From contig NC_081412.1 of the NCBI RefSeq assembly GCF_030272615.1, forward strand, positions 549,164,488 to 549,228,487: DNA of 64,000 bases. Reading direction: 5' to 3'. The notes under the pieces are model-generated. The model was not told the origin of the DNA. It was given only the letters and a program-made list of their open reading frames with translations, and searched no databases. Numbering within the stretch: the first letter of the stretch is position 1; every line of letters starts with the position of its first letter. A program made the translations under genes and the position numbers. The DNA is from Cryptomeria japonica (taxonomy: Eukaryota > Streptophyta > Pinopsida > Cupressales > Cupressaceae). Shown one piece after another: positions 12,390 to 22,149 of the stretch.

Positions 12390-12730
12390 GTTAATATCTT
12401 GAAATTGCCAATATTTTTTTTTATGGTTTGAAAATAGCTTGAAATCACCAATACTTTATTTTTATGGTTTGAAAATAGCTTGAAATTGCCAATATTTTTT
12501 TTAAATGGTTTGAAAATAGCTTGAAATTGCCAATATTTTATTTTTATGATTTGAAAATAGGTTGAAATCGCCAATGCGAATATTTTTCTGGTTTTAAAAA
12601 CATTACAATTCGCCCATGCAATTATTTTTGGGGTTTTAAAAATAGTACAATTTGCCAGGATTTTTCACAAACTTTGAGCAATCACAGCTAATTCACCAAT
12701 GGAGATTATTATTTTTCTCTGTAAACCGCA
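12390..12730 (+). repeat. 3' subterminal tandem repeat of the hAT
   Basis: Five consecutive units of about 41 bp (12,398-12,575), each with CTTGAAATTGCCAATA followed by a T-rich run and ATGGTTTGAAAATAG. Looser copies follow (CAATTCGCCC, CAATTTGCCA, TAATTCACCAATGG). The core (A)AATYRCCAAT equals the motif at the left end. Confidence 0.75.
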
Positions 12731-12829
12731 AAAATTTGCCAATAAAATTAAAATTTTCTTCGGAATTATACAACTTCCGCTAGGTTTTTACACCTTGTCC
12801 AAGGGAGGGTTTTCTTAAAGTTTTCCCTG

Positions 12830-12837
12830 AACACCAT
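12830..12837. repeat. right 8-bp target site duplication of the hAT
   Basis: AACACCAT, identical to 589-596. It directly follows the element end TTTTCCCTG. Confidence 0.85.
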
Positions 12838-12990
12838 TCTCTATGATTTCCCAAATTTCCTTACCAAGACATCTTAGATGAGTCTCATCCAAATCTTCCA
12901 AAATCTATAATTTGTTCCATCAAGTCTAGGAATATCTCTTCGAAAGATAGCTATAGTTGAACTAGATGAACTTGAATTGTTAGTCACCAT
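12830..12990 (-). pseudogene. copia element 1, gag 5' part
   Basis: Minus-strand ATG at 12,990, a Ser-rich start, then LDGTNYRFWK, the hallmark of the copia Gag N-terminus (usual form: DGTNYxxWKxxM). One small indel after the Trp-containing helix shifts the frame; the next frame continues KEIWEIIENGV. It is followed in phase by the gag piece at 596 once the hAT and one target copy are removed. The start lies about 40 bp from the primer site, a short leader. Confidence 0.85.
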
Positions 12991-13028
12991 AGGATCTTCC
13001 TCAAGTGGTTAAGCTTCTGTAAAGAGTA

Positions 13029-13047
13029 CCTGGGCTCTAATAACAAT
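13029..13047 (-). other. primer binding site of copia element 1
   Basis: The reverse complement reads TTGTTATTAGAGCCC, close to the tRNA-iMet site TGGTATCAGAGCC (11 of 13 bases). It directly adjoins the LTR and precedes gag, giving minus-strand orientation. Confidence 0.7.
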
Positions 13048-14283
13048 TGTTAGATAGTTCAAATAACTAAAAAACAAATGAGAGGGAGGGGTGAATCAGT
13101 TGTCACTAGATTATCAAAACCTTAAGCAATTAAAACATTGTTACTAGAACACGTAAGATCAATATCAGAATACATAAACCAATTACCAAAATAGCAAGTA
13201 AATCAATTAAGCACAACCAAAAATTAGAGAATAAATACCATCCATATGATGTACCAATATTTGTATGTGGAAAACTTGGTAAAGGGAAAAACCACAATGG
13301 GAAGCCTACCCACAGTCAGATAATACTTCTGCACTAAGTATGTGATTACAAAATGAGGGGCCTGCACTTGCAGGAAGGCCAATAGCCTAGAGCATATTGC
13401 TCATTACAAAAGGAGTCTCACTGACTATATAAAAATCTAGACTACAATCTGGAAGGAAGAATGACCTGAAATGATAGCATCTCCTATGCCAGAGTATAAT
13501 TCTAGTTTAAGCTCAATACTAGAGGAATTAATCCTCTTACATAAGCCCAACTCAATCAACAATGATCAACCAGATACTTTGCATGAGTAATTAATATATT
13601 ATTCACTTGCATACATATTTTTCATTCCCTTACATATGATCTACAATGAGATCTTACACATATATATAAAAATGCTTGACCATAAACAATAAGGTCGACC
13701 ACCAGATAATAAAACATTTATATAATTACAAAACATGTCAACTTGAGACCAAATAGATAATAACCAACCCATAAGACATCTTAGAAACACACCAAGAAGA
13801 CCAATCAACACGTTACATTGAGCTGATCTATAACCTAGATAGTACCGGACCCAATTTAGGTCCACACATGCTAAAGCAATGATCCCAATCAACCAAGTCT
13901 TGAACACAACCACCAATAGCATCTTTAATCTCTACTAGAAGCCACACCAACACCACTTATGCATAACATCAAAGATCTTCAACAAATCTCTGTCAGTGAA
14001 ACCCTCACCGAATCAACAAACTGGGATAACCAACATAAAAGAAAGCATTCGATCACCAAATCAAAACCAACTAACTAAACATGTATCTAAGTAGCATGAA
14101 TAGCATATCTATGCCAATTCCAAAAACCAAAGCATACCAGATCATCATTATCTTACCAAGTAAAAACCAAACATCCTACTGGGACCAAAAGGATACCTAT
14201 AAACAACTTGCAAAACAGCTAGTGTTGACATCAATGAAAAAACATCAATGCAACACATAATCAATTCCTCCAAATGGACAACA
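13048..14283 (-). repeat. 5' LTR of copia element 1 (1,236 bp)
   Basis: The ends are TGTTAG on the + strand and ACAACA, giving TGTT...AACA inverted tips. It lies directly upstream of the primer site and gag in minus orientation. The left partner LTR must lie beyond the window. It sits inside the 5' LTR of the + strand element that continues at 14,284; ATATT at 14,284-14,288 is the likely right target copy. Confidence 0.75.
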
Positions 14284-15454
14284 ATATTGTTGTATGATGA
14301 CTATTTTACATGTTGTCATTGATGACAACTATGTTTTTATAGTCATCTAAGTCCTATAGGTCAACCGACAAGGCTTAACTGGTAAGTAGAGACAGTTTTA
14401 TCAGAACCACTAATGAAGATTTTAACCGGTAAAAGATAGACAATATTATTTTCTAACAACTGGTATAGGAAATCTATGAAGAATGAGGTGATGTGGTTTT
14501 TCAACAGTAATGAAGGCTGGTAGATGAAGTTATGTTTGTGACTGTCTGCATATATTTGATTAGGTGAACGAGATTTGATTGATAGAGCAGGTATTCTGAC
14601 TGAGACTTAACCGGTAGTGATGAAAATCACTCAGATTGGTAAAACGACACAGAATTGGATTTGTTATGTCAATGTCCAAAATAACTAAAGCATGCTATGT
14701 AAGATTGTCTAGATGCATTGAACCTAGGGAATTGTAATGAGGTTCTAGCCGACCTATTGATAATTTTAAATGTGTGATTAGGTATGAAGGGATATATGTG
14801 TGCATGAGCTTGAAAGTGTGAAACATCATCAATGAATTTTGTATTTCTGATAGTGCGGTGATCAGAGGAGTTGAGAGATGAAGTATATGTGATGTTGTAA
14901 AGTTTTGAAGCATATCTTATCAGACACTAAAGGTGTTATATTGAGATCATTTGTACTTGTTGTCTCCCTAATAGTTGCACCAAGAAAACCCTTTTAAAAG
15001 GTCACTCCTAACAAGGTGTAGTCAGACCCTAACAAGTCTGATCATTAAACTCTCTAACCAGGTGATACATTAACTTGTGTTTACAAATCCTAGTAACTTG
15101 GGTAGCTCCTAACAGGGCTAGTCCTCACAGGCATTTTTCTAAAGCTCTTAATCAATCTTAGACACTTCTAACAGGGTGTTCCCCTAACCAGGTGTTGTAG
15201 ACCTTAACCAGTTAGATCTCTATACTGCAGATAGTGGAGCTTTTTGGGTACCTACTCCCACCGTGGTTTTTTTGCATTTGGGTTTTCCACGTATAAACTC
15301 TTGTGTCATGTGGTTTATGCTTTATGTGGTGATTGCAAAATTGGTGTTATTTCTTATATGCCTATTAATTGTTAAGGTGAAATTGATCATCAAATTTATA
15401 TTGTTTTTATTTGCATTGATTCACCCCCCCTCTCAATGCCTTATAAGTTTGTCA
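14284..15454 (+). repeat. 5' LTR of element 2, first ~75 bp missing
   Basis: Aligns by eye with 20,991-21,210 and then with 41,827-42,764 at roughly 85-88% identity. The first 73 bases of the 3' LTR have no counterpart here, as expected if copia element 1 landed inside this LTR. It ends GTTTGTCA, directly before the primer site. Confidence 0.8.
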
Positions 15455-15455
15455 A

Positions 15456-15470
15456 TTGGTATCAAAGCTC
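15456..15470 (+). other. primer binding site of element 2
   Basis: TTGGTATCAAAGCTC matches the tRNA-iMet-derived TGGTATCAGAGC with one or two changes and lies 1-2 bases after the LTR. Confidence 0.85.
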
Positions 15471-15549
15471 AACTTCCTTAAAGCTTAACTGCTTGGAAGG
15501 GATATTTAATCCTAAGGAAAATATGGGGGAAGGAATGAGTTATTGAGAG

Positions 15550-16800
15550 ATGGATAAGGAACTTGCAGAAACCAAGGAAGAACTAGAAATCCTAAGAGGC
15601 AAGTATAAGACATCACTAGCTAAAAGGAAGGAACTGATTAAACAATTGTTGGAGATCAATAAAAGCAACTCTTTTGATGGAGCAAACATAGATGCAATTG
15701 TTTAGGAAGTGAAGAAACTAAATGGTGAGAAACATAACCCGAGGAGAGATCTTGAAGCTAGGAGGGCAGTTGAAGATAAGATCAAAGAGAAAGGTCATGA
15801 GATCTATACGCTAAATTGGGAAAATGGCATTCTATATGCACATTGTCTTGAGGAGAAAGAAGAGAAAGAAGAAGTCAAAATAGATCTTGATATGGCAATA
15901 TCTCTTAGAGAGACACTTATGAAGAAAAATGAAGATCTTACTAAAGAGCTTACAAAAGCTAATGAGAAGATTGCAAAATTCAACAAGAGTTCTACCATGC
16001 TGGATGAATAGATCCAATCTCAGAGGATAAAAGGTGATATATCTAGGTTAGGATTCAATACATTTGAGGAAGGAGAATATTATGGTACCAAGATCAATAT
16101 CCATGAAGGTAAAAAAGGTCCTAAGGCTTAGAAGCCTACTGGTAAGAAAGGTTAGAAACCTATTTGTTTTAATTGTCATAAATCAGGACATACTGCTAAT
16201 GTTTGTAGAAGCAGATCTGATGCTAATATTGGTTACAGACCTAATACTATATATGTGCCTAGAAAATTTGAAGGTTACTATTACACATGCAACATGTATG
16301 GGAATAGATCTATTGAATGCAAGTATGGAGCTAATTATCCAACACGTCATATGAAGCCAAGAACTGATGGTGATTGGAAAATGAATTTCAATGACTGAAG
16401 AAACACAAATTGGCAAAGACCCCATGTTAACCGGTCTAGTCCTTACGAGATGGAGAAAGGAATTAATGTGATTTGTGCAATCTGAAACAACTTTGGACAT
16501 GTGGCAATGAAGGACCATGGAAAGAATCTGGAATGGAATATTATTATTGTAACAAATAGGGACACATTGCTAAGTTTTGCAGAACATAGAAGAACCAACC
16601 GGTGAATCATCCTGTAGACTGGAAAGGAAAGTAGAAAGTTGATATTGAAGAAACCAGAGATGAGATGAATAGAACCTTGAATAAGAAGAGTGATGAGAAA
16701 CCAGTTGAGGAATCAAATTCTTCACCTAGCATTGAGAATTCATCACTGACAAACTAAGTTGTTTCTACAACTTGGGGTGAGCTTATTGTCAAATCTTGAG
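15550..16800 (+). pseudogene. element 2 gag with zinc knuckles, decayed
   Basis: Near 15,550 a frame opens MDKELAETKEELEILRGKY, a charged coiled coil continuing to about 16,010 with TAG stops. Then come QRIKGDISRLGFN, a SIRE/copia-like Gag segment, and CFNCHKSGHTANVC near 16,168, a CX2CX4HX4C zinc knuckle. Remnants of two more knuckles follow (NNFGHVAMK; YYYCNK.GHIAKFC in a shifted frame near 16,540). Several stops and at least one frameshift are present. The UBN2-like N-terminal capsid part is not seen, so the N-terminus may be lost. Confidence 0.75.
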
Positions 16801-17238
16801 ATGAACCCCTGGATGAAGTACTATAAGTTAAATTTGCATATTATGATGCATTTTGATGTTTATAAGTCTTTTTGAATCATAACTGGTAAATATCATTGAT
16901 TTTTTGCAAACGGTAATATACTTAAGAGTATTTTAAGCCATTTTAGATTTTTGTCGGTTAAAGCATTTAATGCAGTATTTTGAAAGAAACGAAAAGGAAC
17001 ATTTTAAATTTGATTTGACACATTGCAATCTTGAGAGCATTTGGCGAGTGAGCTGACTAGAGGAATGTTTGTAATTGCAACATTCAACATGTCAGCAGAG
17101 ATCTGAGGTGATTGGAAGTGCATTGTGAATCAGTGAACAGTGTTGAAGGTTTTGATAGTTTGAAACCCCTATGTTGAAGCAGGAAAGGTATTTATCAGTG
17201 AATTTTACTCTTTGCTTTGAATTTTTGCATATTTTAGT

Positions 17239-20200
17239 ATGGATACTCCACATCTTGTTGATGTGATCGAGAGGCCATGACCAGAGTTTAAATGACATCC
17301 TTTCAAATAAGAGGAAATAGGCCCTATCAGTGCCCTATCTAGTGTCTTGTATGGATTTTTGCATGTCGAAGATGTCAGATCTTTTTATCACTACAAACTG
17401 GACAATATGGGTGTATAAGTTATTTATGAATAGTATAGATCATTATGTGATAACAAGGTCATACTGAAAGAATAGTTTAAGAGTATCGCTAATAAAGGGT
17501 TTCATCATGCATTCAACTTCATTAATGATTTTGATAATGAGTTATTTAGATTTGTTTTGAGTCACATTCATGATCAATTTATGTGGTTTGATTGACTGCA
17601 TAAAATGACCAAGGAAGTCATCCATGTAGTAACCAGATTTTTCTCAACTAGTGAAGTACCCTTACTTAGATCAGTACCCAAGAATGATGTTGAGAAGTTG
17701 ACAGGATCAAGTGGGATGGTAGAGATATGATAGTTAAAAACATCAATGATCTAGCTATTAAATATGCCTCTATGATGATTGGGTATAGAATTTATTATTC
17801 AAGTAGAATGAACATCATACCGACAAAAACTATTCATACTACCTACTGGATGGTAAAAGAGAATATTGACTATTATTTGGAAGAGGCACTAAGAAGTCAA
17901 CTAATGGTGAATCTAGAAGTTGTGAAGAAAGATAAGAAGCTAAGATTCAAATTTGGTCAATTGATTTTGGGATTGTTCTTCTATTTCCAAAACCATTTCC
18001 CCGGTATTGGAGATGTTCAATGGATTGAAGGTACCCCTTCTATACTTTAGATGAAGAACAACATTAGGATACTGAAGGACAGGTTTGATAATATTTCATG
18101 GGCTACTTAAAGGAGTTTTAAAAGAAAATGTATGCTAGAGAGCGTATACCATCAGAAGTAGTCAACCAGTATGAGAAAATGATATGTTTTATGGTGGATA
18201 CTGACACCTGTATGATGGAAGTGGTTATCCCTAGAACCACATAGGTATTACCTATGAGATATGAGGTAGACAAGGATCTACTCATTTCTTATGCTAACCA
18301 TCTTTTAGAGAAACTGGTGGATACGCCTGTATAGAGATTTGCGACTTACAAAGAAAAATCACTACAAGTCCACTCTGTGCTGTAGATACTAGTAATTGCT
18401 AAGAAGATAAGGAAGGAGGTAGAAGCATTTGATGAGCAGGAAGGATTTACAAAAGAGAAGATAACAACAGCAAGGGTTAAGTCTGCAGTAGATAAGGGTG
18501 AATCATCAAGTGTACCTACCCGTACCCCTACCAGCACCCCTACCGGTAAGAATAGAGCTACAAAAGACAAAGCAGTAGAGAAGAAGATGGAAGAAGACAA
18601 ACCAACTAAATCACAAAGAGGGAAACCATCTAAAATTCAGTTCCAAAAAAAGAAGAAAGTTGTTGATCCACCCGTTGAACCAGTACAAACCAAAAAGAGG
18701 AAGAAGCAACAAGCCCACAAATTGACAAATTATGAAGAGACTACTAAATCAGAGGAGGATAAAAGAGCACTTAGAGAAAGTGTTAAGAATCCCAAGGCAA
18801 CCGGTAAGGCAAAATCACCTAAGAAACCATTTACATTAGAAGACTCTTTCAATAGAATGGTTCAAATAATCAAGTATTATGGGATATACAAAGGTTTGAA
18901 TACATTGTTTGTTAATTTATCTAAAAGTCAACAAATAGATATTAAAGATGCAGTCATCTTTAGTATGAATAAATATAGCAGAGACCTCATTGACCTACAA
19001 GGAAAGATTCACAATTCTTTGTTAATCTTATTGATGTAAGGTGGTAGACATCTGTTAGCCAAGAAAAAGAATTTTTTGATTATATCTTCGAGCACCTACA
19101 ACCAGAAGCAAGTGAAGAAGAAATTGAACAAATAAAGGTTAGTGCAAAGGCATTTTTTAGATCCAAGAAGAGATTAATAAGAATGTTAATAGGAGAGACC
19201 GAATCAGTCCAGATGGAGACTTAGATTTTGATCAAGAAGGCTTTAGGTCTCATCCTGGATGAAGATGAAGAAAAAGGTGAACAAGTTGAGGAAGATAATT
19301 CTGAAAAGATAAAGGTAGAAGACCTTCCTAAAGGTGTTAAGATCACAGATTTTGAACCACATAACAAGTATATGTATGATGATCATATTGTTATTGAACC
19401 GATATTCACTTCAGATGATAACACCAAAGATAATGTTGATAATATTGTTGATAATATAGATATACTTGATGTTGATGTTCAAATGTTTGAACAACGTGAG
19501 CAACAAGAGGAACAAGTGGAGAAGCAAATTGAAGAAAAGAGCTTTGATGAACCACCGGTGAACGGACTGCCTACTGATAGTCAAATTCCATCAGTAAGTT
19601 TAAATGTTGATGATAGTCAAAATGATAAGACTAGTGAAAAAACTGACAAGGAAGTATCAGTGAATGAATAAAATGTGGAGATACAACCACTAGTGGTCAA
19701 GGACAACATTGAGGAAGAGAGGGTAGAAGAAGATAAGACCGAGAAGGAGAAAAAAGAGAAAGATAAAGAAAAGAAAAAGGAGTCAAATGAGAAGAAAATA
19801 ATTCATGATGATGATGATGTCTCAGTGAGCATTAAAGGACCTATTGATATGGATAATCTGAGTTCTTCTCAATTGATGGAGATTGCAACAACAATGCAAT
19901 ATAGATCTCAAAAGAAAAGAATGAAGGAACAACCAAGACAATCAAGATAGTAGTTGATATTTTGTCTAGTCTCCTACCGGAGACTAATACTGAAAGTTTT
20001 GTTACTCCCATTAACAAACTTGGATAGTTGTTTACCGATGTCAGAGATCAACTCAAGACTTTTGAAGATGCAACATATATATCTATTGAAAAGGATTACA
20101 AGAAGAAAAGGACAAAACTCTCGATGTCTGAGATAGATAAAGGTAAGGTAGCACTCATGGTTAGTGAAGACCTATTAAAGAATGCACTAGAAACCGGAGG

Positions 20201-20616
20201 AAATATTTTGGCTACTATTTCAAAGTTTTCACTGTTTTGTGCTGACTTGAAGGAGAAAAGGGAAGATGCTGAGAAAGAACTTGAAATCTTGAGTGAGACA
20301 TTTAGGCCACTAAATGGCACAACTATTCTTTTTGGTAGATCATTATAGACTTACATCACAAACTAGAGATGTATGAACATGAGTAGGTCAAATGGGTTAG
20401 ATCATTGAAGGAGTTCAAGACTCAACTGATTCCTAAAGTTGAAATTTTACAGGGAGCATAGAAGAAGTCGGAGGCTATTTTGGCTACACCTGAGATGAGC
20501 ATAGTTGACGCAATGGAGGAATTAGCTAGGTAGATAAAGACACATGTTAAGATTACTGACACACTGTTAGAGACATGCGATAATGACTTAAAATTGTTGA
20601 AGTTTTCATTTCAGTG
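17239..20616 (+). pseudogene. element 2 extra ORF (envelope-like position), decayed
   Basis: Begins MDTPHLVDVIERP and can be followed through several frameshifts (near 17,715, 18,120, 19,040, 19,960) and many stops to about 20,616. Order: an N-terminal helical region (FHHAFNFINDFDNELFRF; LHKMTKEVIHVVTRFF), RFKFGQLILGLFFYFQNHF, a Lys/Pro/Thr-rich basic linker (18,470-18,720), LFVNLSKSQQIDIKD, a very acidic linker (19,250-19,900), and a C-terminal coiled coil (FSLFCADLKEKREDAEKEL). No enzymatic motif and no clear signal peptide. Position before the polypurine tract matches the envelope-like ORF of SIRE elements; function is unknown. Confidence 0.6.
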
Positions 20617-20746
20617 ATTCTTTTTCTAAAATTGCTTTGTAAAAAACTTTATGGCTCTTATATTTATATATGCTCTGATGCAAATTTTGATGTAAAATGT
20701 ATATATATTTCATGTATTTTACTTCTTTATTTGGCATTGTTATCAA

Positions 20747-20914
20747 AGGGGGAGTAATAGTTAAAAGTCGGTCAAAATTTTGTATGTAAAGTAAAGAGTG
20801 AGCAATAGAAGTAATCGCTAAGGGGGAGTACATGTCATATAGTCAATTTTTGTATTGCACACTTAGTTGACAAAAAAATTTCTAAGTGTTGCCATCAATG
20901 CCAAAGGGGGAGAC
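20747..20914 (+). other. triple polypurine tract
   Basis: AAAGGGGGAG occurs near 20,747 and 20,902, with TAAGGGGGAG near 20,820. The last, followed by ACTTTTGG, directly precedes the 3' LTR and is the likely plus-strand primer. Purine repeats upstream of the true tract are known in SIRE-type elements. Confidence 0.7.
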
Positions 20915-20917
20915 TTT

Positions 20918-21210
20918 TGGTGTTTGATCATTTGATCTTAACTGGTAATTGTTTGTTTGCTTGATGGAATCGATACATGTTTGATTAGATTGTTGTATGT
21001 TGTCATTGATGGAAACTATGATTTTTATAGTCATCTAAGTTCTATAGGTCAACCAAAAAGACTTAACCGGTTAGCAGAGACAATTTTATCAAAATTGGTA
21101 ATTACAACTTTAACCAATAAAAGACAGACAATATTATATTCTGACAGCTAGTACAGGAAATCTATGAAGAATGAGGTGATGCAGTTTTGCAGCAACAATG
21201 AAGGTTGGTC
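20918..21210 (+). repeat. 3' LTR of element 2, left piece
   Basis: Starts TGGTGTTTGATC just after the polypurine tract; the LTR end at 42,764 reads CATCA, giving TGRTG...CATCA tips. From 20,991 it follows the 5' LTR until the TTGGT at 21,205, where homology ceases. The remaining LTR resumes at 41,827. Confidence 0.8.
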
Positions 21211-21250
21211 GGTGATCATATGGATTTGTGTCACACTTTAGGTTAACAAT
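21211..21250 (+). repeat. left terminal inverted repeat of the 20.6-kb transposon
   Basis: Compared with the reverse complement of 41,798-41,826, 16 of 29 positions match and most mismatches are transitions. TGTCACA is intact in both. AGGTTAACA follows here directly and on the other side after about 12 extra bases. Confidence 0.65.
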
Positions 21251-21259
21251 TCCTATTCC

Positions 21260-21512
21260 AGTCAGAAGGGTTCCGACTGGGAACCTTCCGTTCAGACCGA
21301 TTTGGAAGCCACGTAACGCTCGCATAGCAAGGGGTTTTCGGTCGGAAACGTTCCACCCGAAAGGGTTCTCGCCGGAACGTTTCCAGCTAGAAACCCCTTG
21401 CACTATATAAACCTAGAAATCTTTCCAAGCCCCTCATTTTGCATTGAGCAGCTTGGAGTTAAGAAGGAGGGTGAGAAGAATTGCAGAGATTCGATCGGAA
21501 GTGTTTCGGTGG
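21260..21512 (+). promoter_or_regulatory. promoter and leader exon of the + strand transposon gene
   Basis: A G/C-rich tract with repeated GGAACSTTCC-like inverted motifs (e.g. GTCGGAAACGTTCC, GCCGGAACGTTTCC) precedes TATATAA at 21,404-21,410. About 100 bp on, GGTATGT at 21,511 can serve as a splice donor, making 21,435-21,511 an untranslated first exon. The following 3.7 kb of repeats would be its first intron. Similar GCCGGAAC motifs recur at 33,845-33,940. Confidence 0.5.
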
Positions 21513-21574
21513 TATGTCCATTTTTACATTTTTTTTAAATGTATTTATTGTATCATATTAGTTTAGAAAATTAG

Positions 21575-21905
21575 AAAATAAATACATACATGTACATAAA
21601 TACACAAATACATACAAATACATACACAAACATACACATATATACACATACATATATACACACATACATACATACATACATACATACATCCATACATACA
21701 TACATACACATACATACACATACATACATACATACATACATACATACATACATACATACATACATACCTACATTATACATACATACAAACATACACATAC
21801 ACATACATACATACCAAAGTACCTACATACATACATACATACACACACATACATGTACATACCTACATGTACATACACATACATAAATACATACACATAC
21901 ATACA
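21575..21905 (+). repeat. (CATA)n microsatellite
   Basis: About 330 bp of CATA/CACA/AAATA repeats in the presumed first intron. Open frames here on both strands are repeat artefacts. Confidence 0.9.
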
Positions 21906-21914
21906 TAAATATGT

Positions 21915-22148
21915 ATAAAATAATTATATACACCTTAGGACATACATACACCTCTAGACATGCTATCAGGGGTCGTGTGTGGTCCTGTTGGCTCACACAT
22001 GTGGACATGCTATCAGGGGTCATGTGTGGTCCTGGGGAGTCACACACATGTGTGACCTCCTAGGACCACACAAGACCCCTGATAGCATGTCCAGAGGTGT
22101 ATGTTTGTATATGTATGCATACATCCTAAGGTGTATATAATTATTTTA
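21915..22148. repeat. 234-bp foldback repeat
   Basis: The arms 21,915-21,990 and 22,056-22,148 are near-complementary: ATAATTATATACACCTTAGG, GACATGCTATCAGGGGTC and TGTGTGGTCCT recur inverted. The centre is itself palindromic (CACACATG/CATGTGTG). The terms GGTCCT and GACC(A)CAC link it to the adjoining satellite. Confidence 0.8.
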
Positions 22149-22149
22149 T

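Larger units (their letters stand above)
597..12829 (+). mobile_element. 12.2-kb hAT DNA transposon inserted in a copia gag
   Basis: The ends are TAGAG (left) and CAGGG (reverse complement of the right end); both fit the hAT end consensus YARNG. The first 16 bases match at about 9 positions and most differences are transitions. An exact 8-bp duplication flanks it. Inside are a decayed hAT transposase (1300-4099), a second large reading frame (6168-9734), and subterminal copies of an A/T-rich motif ending GCCAAT or ACCAAT at both ends. The length is well above the usual 2.5-5 kb of autonomous hATs, and the extra DNA is mostly the second ORF with its flanking repeats. A nested insertion carrying that ORF remains possible. 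Confidence 0.85.

Noticed and set aside
17239-20616. Classical viral envelope gene
   Set aside because: No clear signal peptide, transmembrane anchor or cleavage site is visible; only its position and coiled coil resemble envelope-like ORFs, so function is left open.
21558-21886. Overlapping open frames of repeated Tyr-Val-Cys-Met or Tyr-Ile-His-Thr
   Set aside because: These are translations of the (CATA)n microsatellite.
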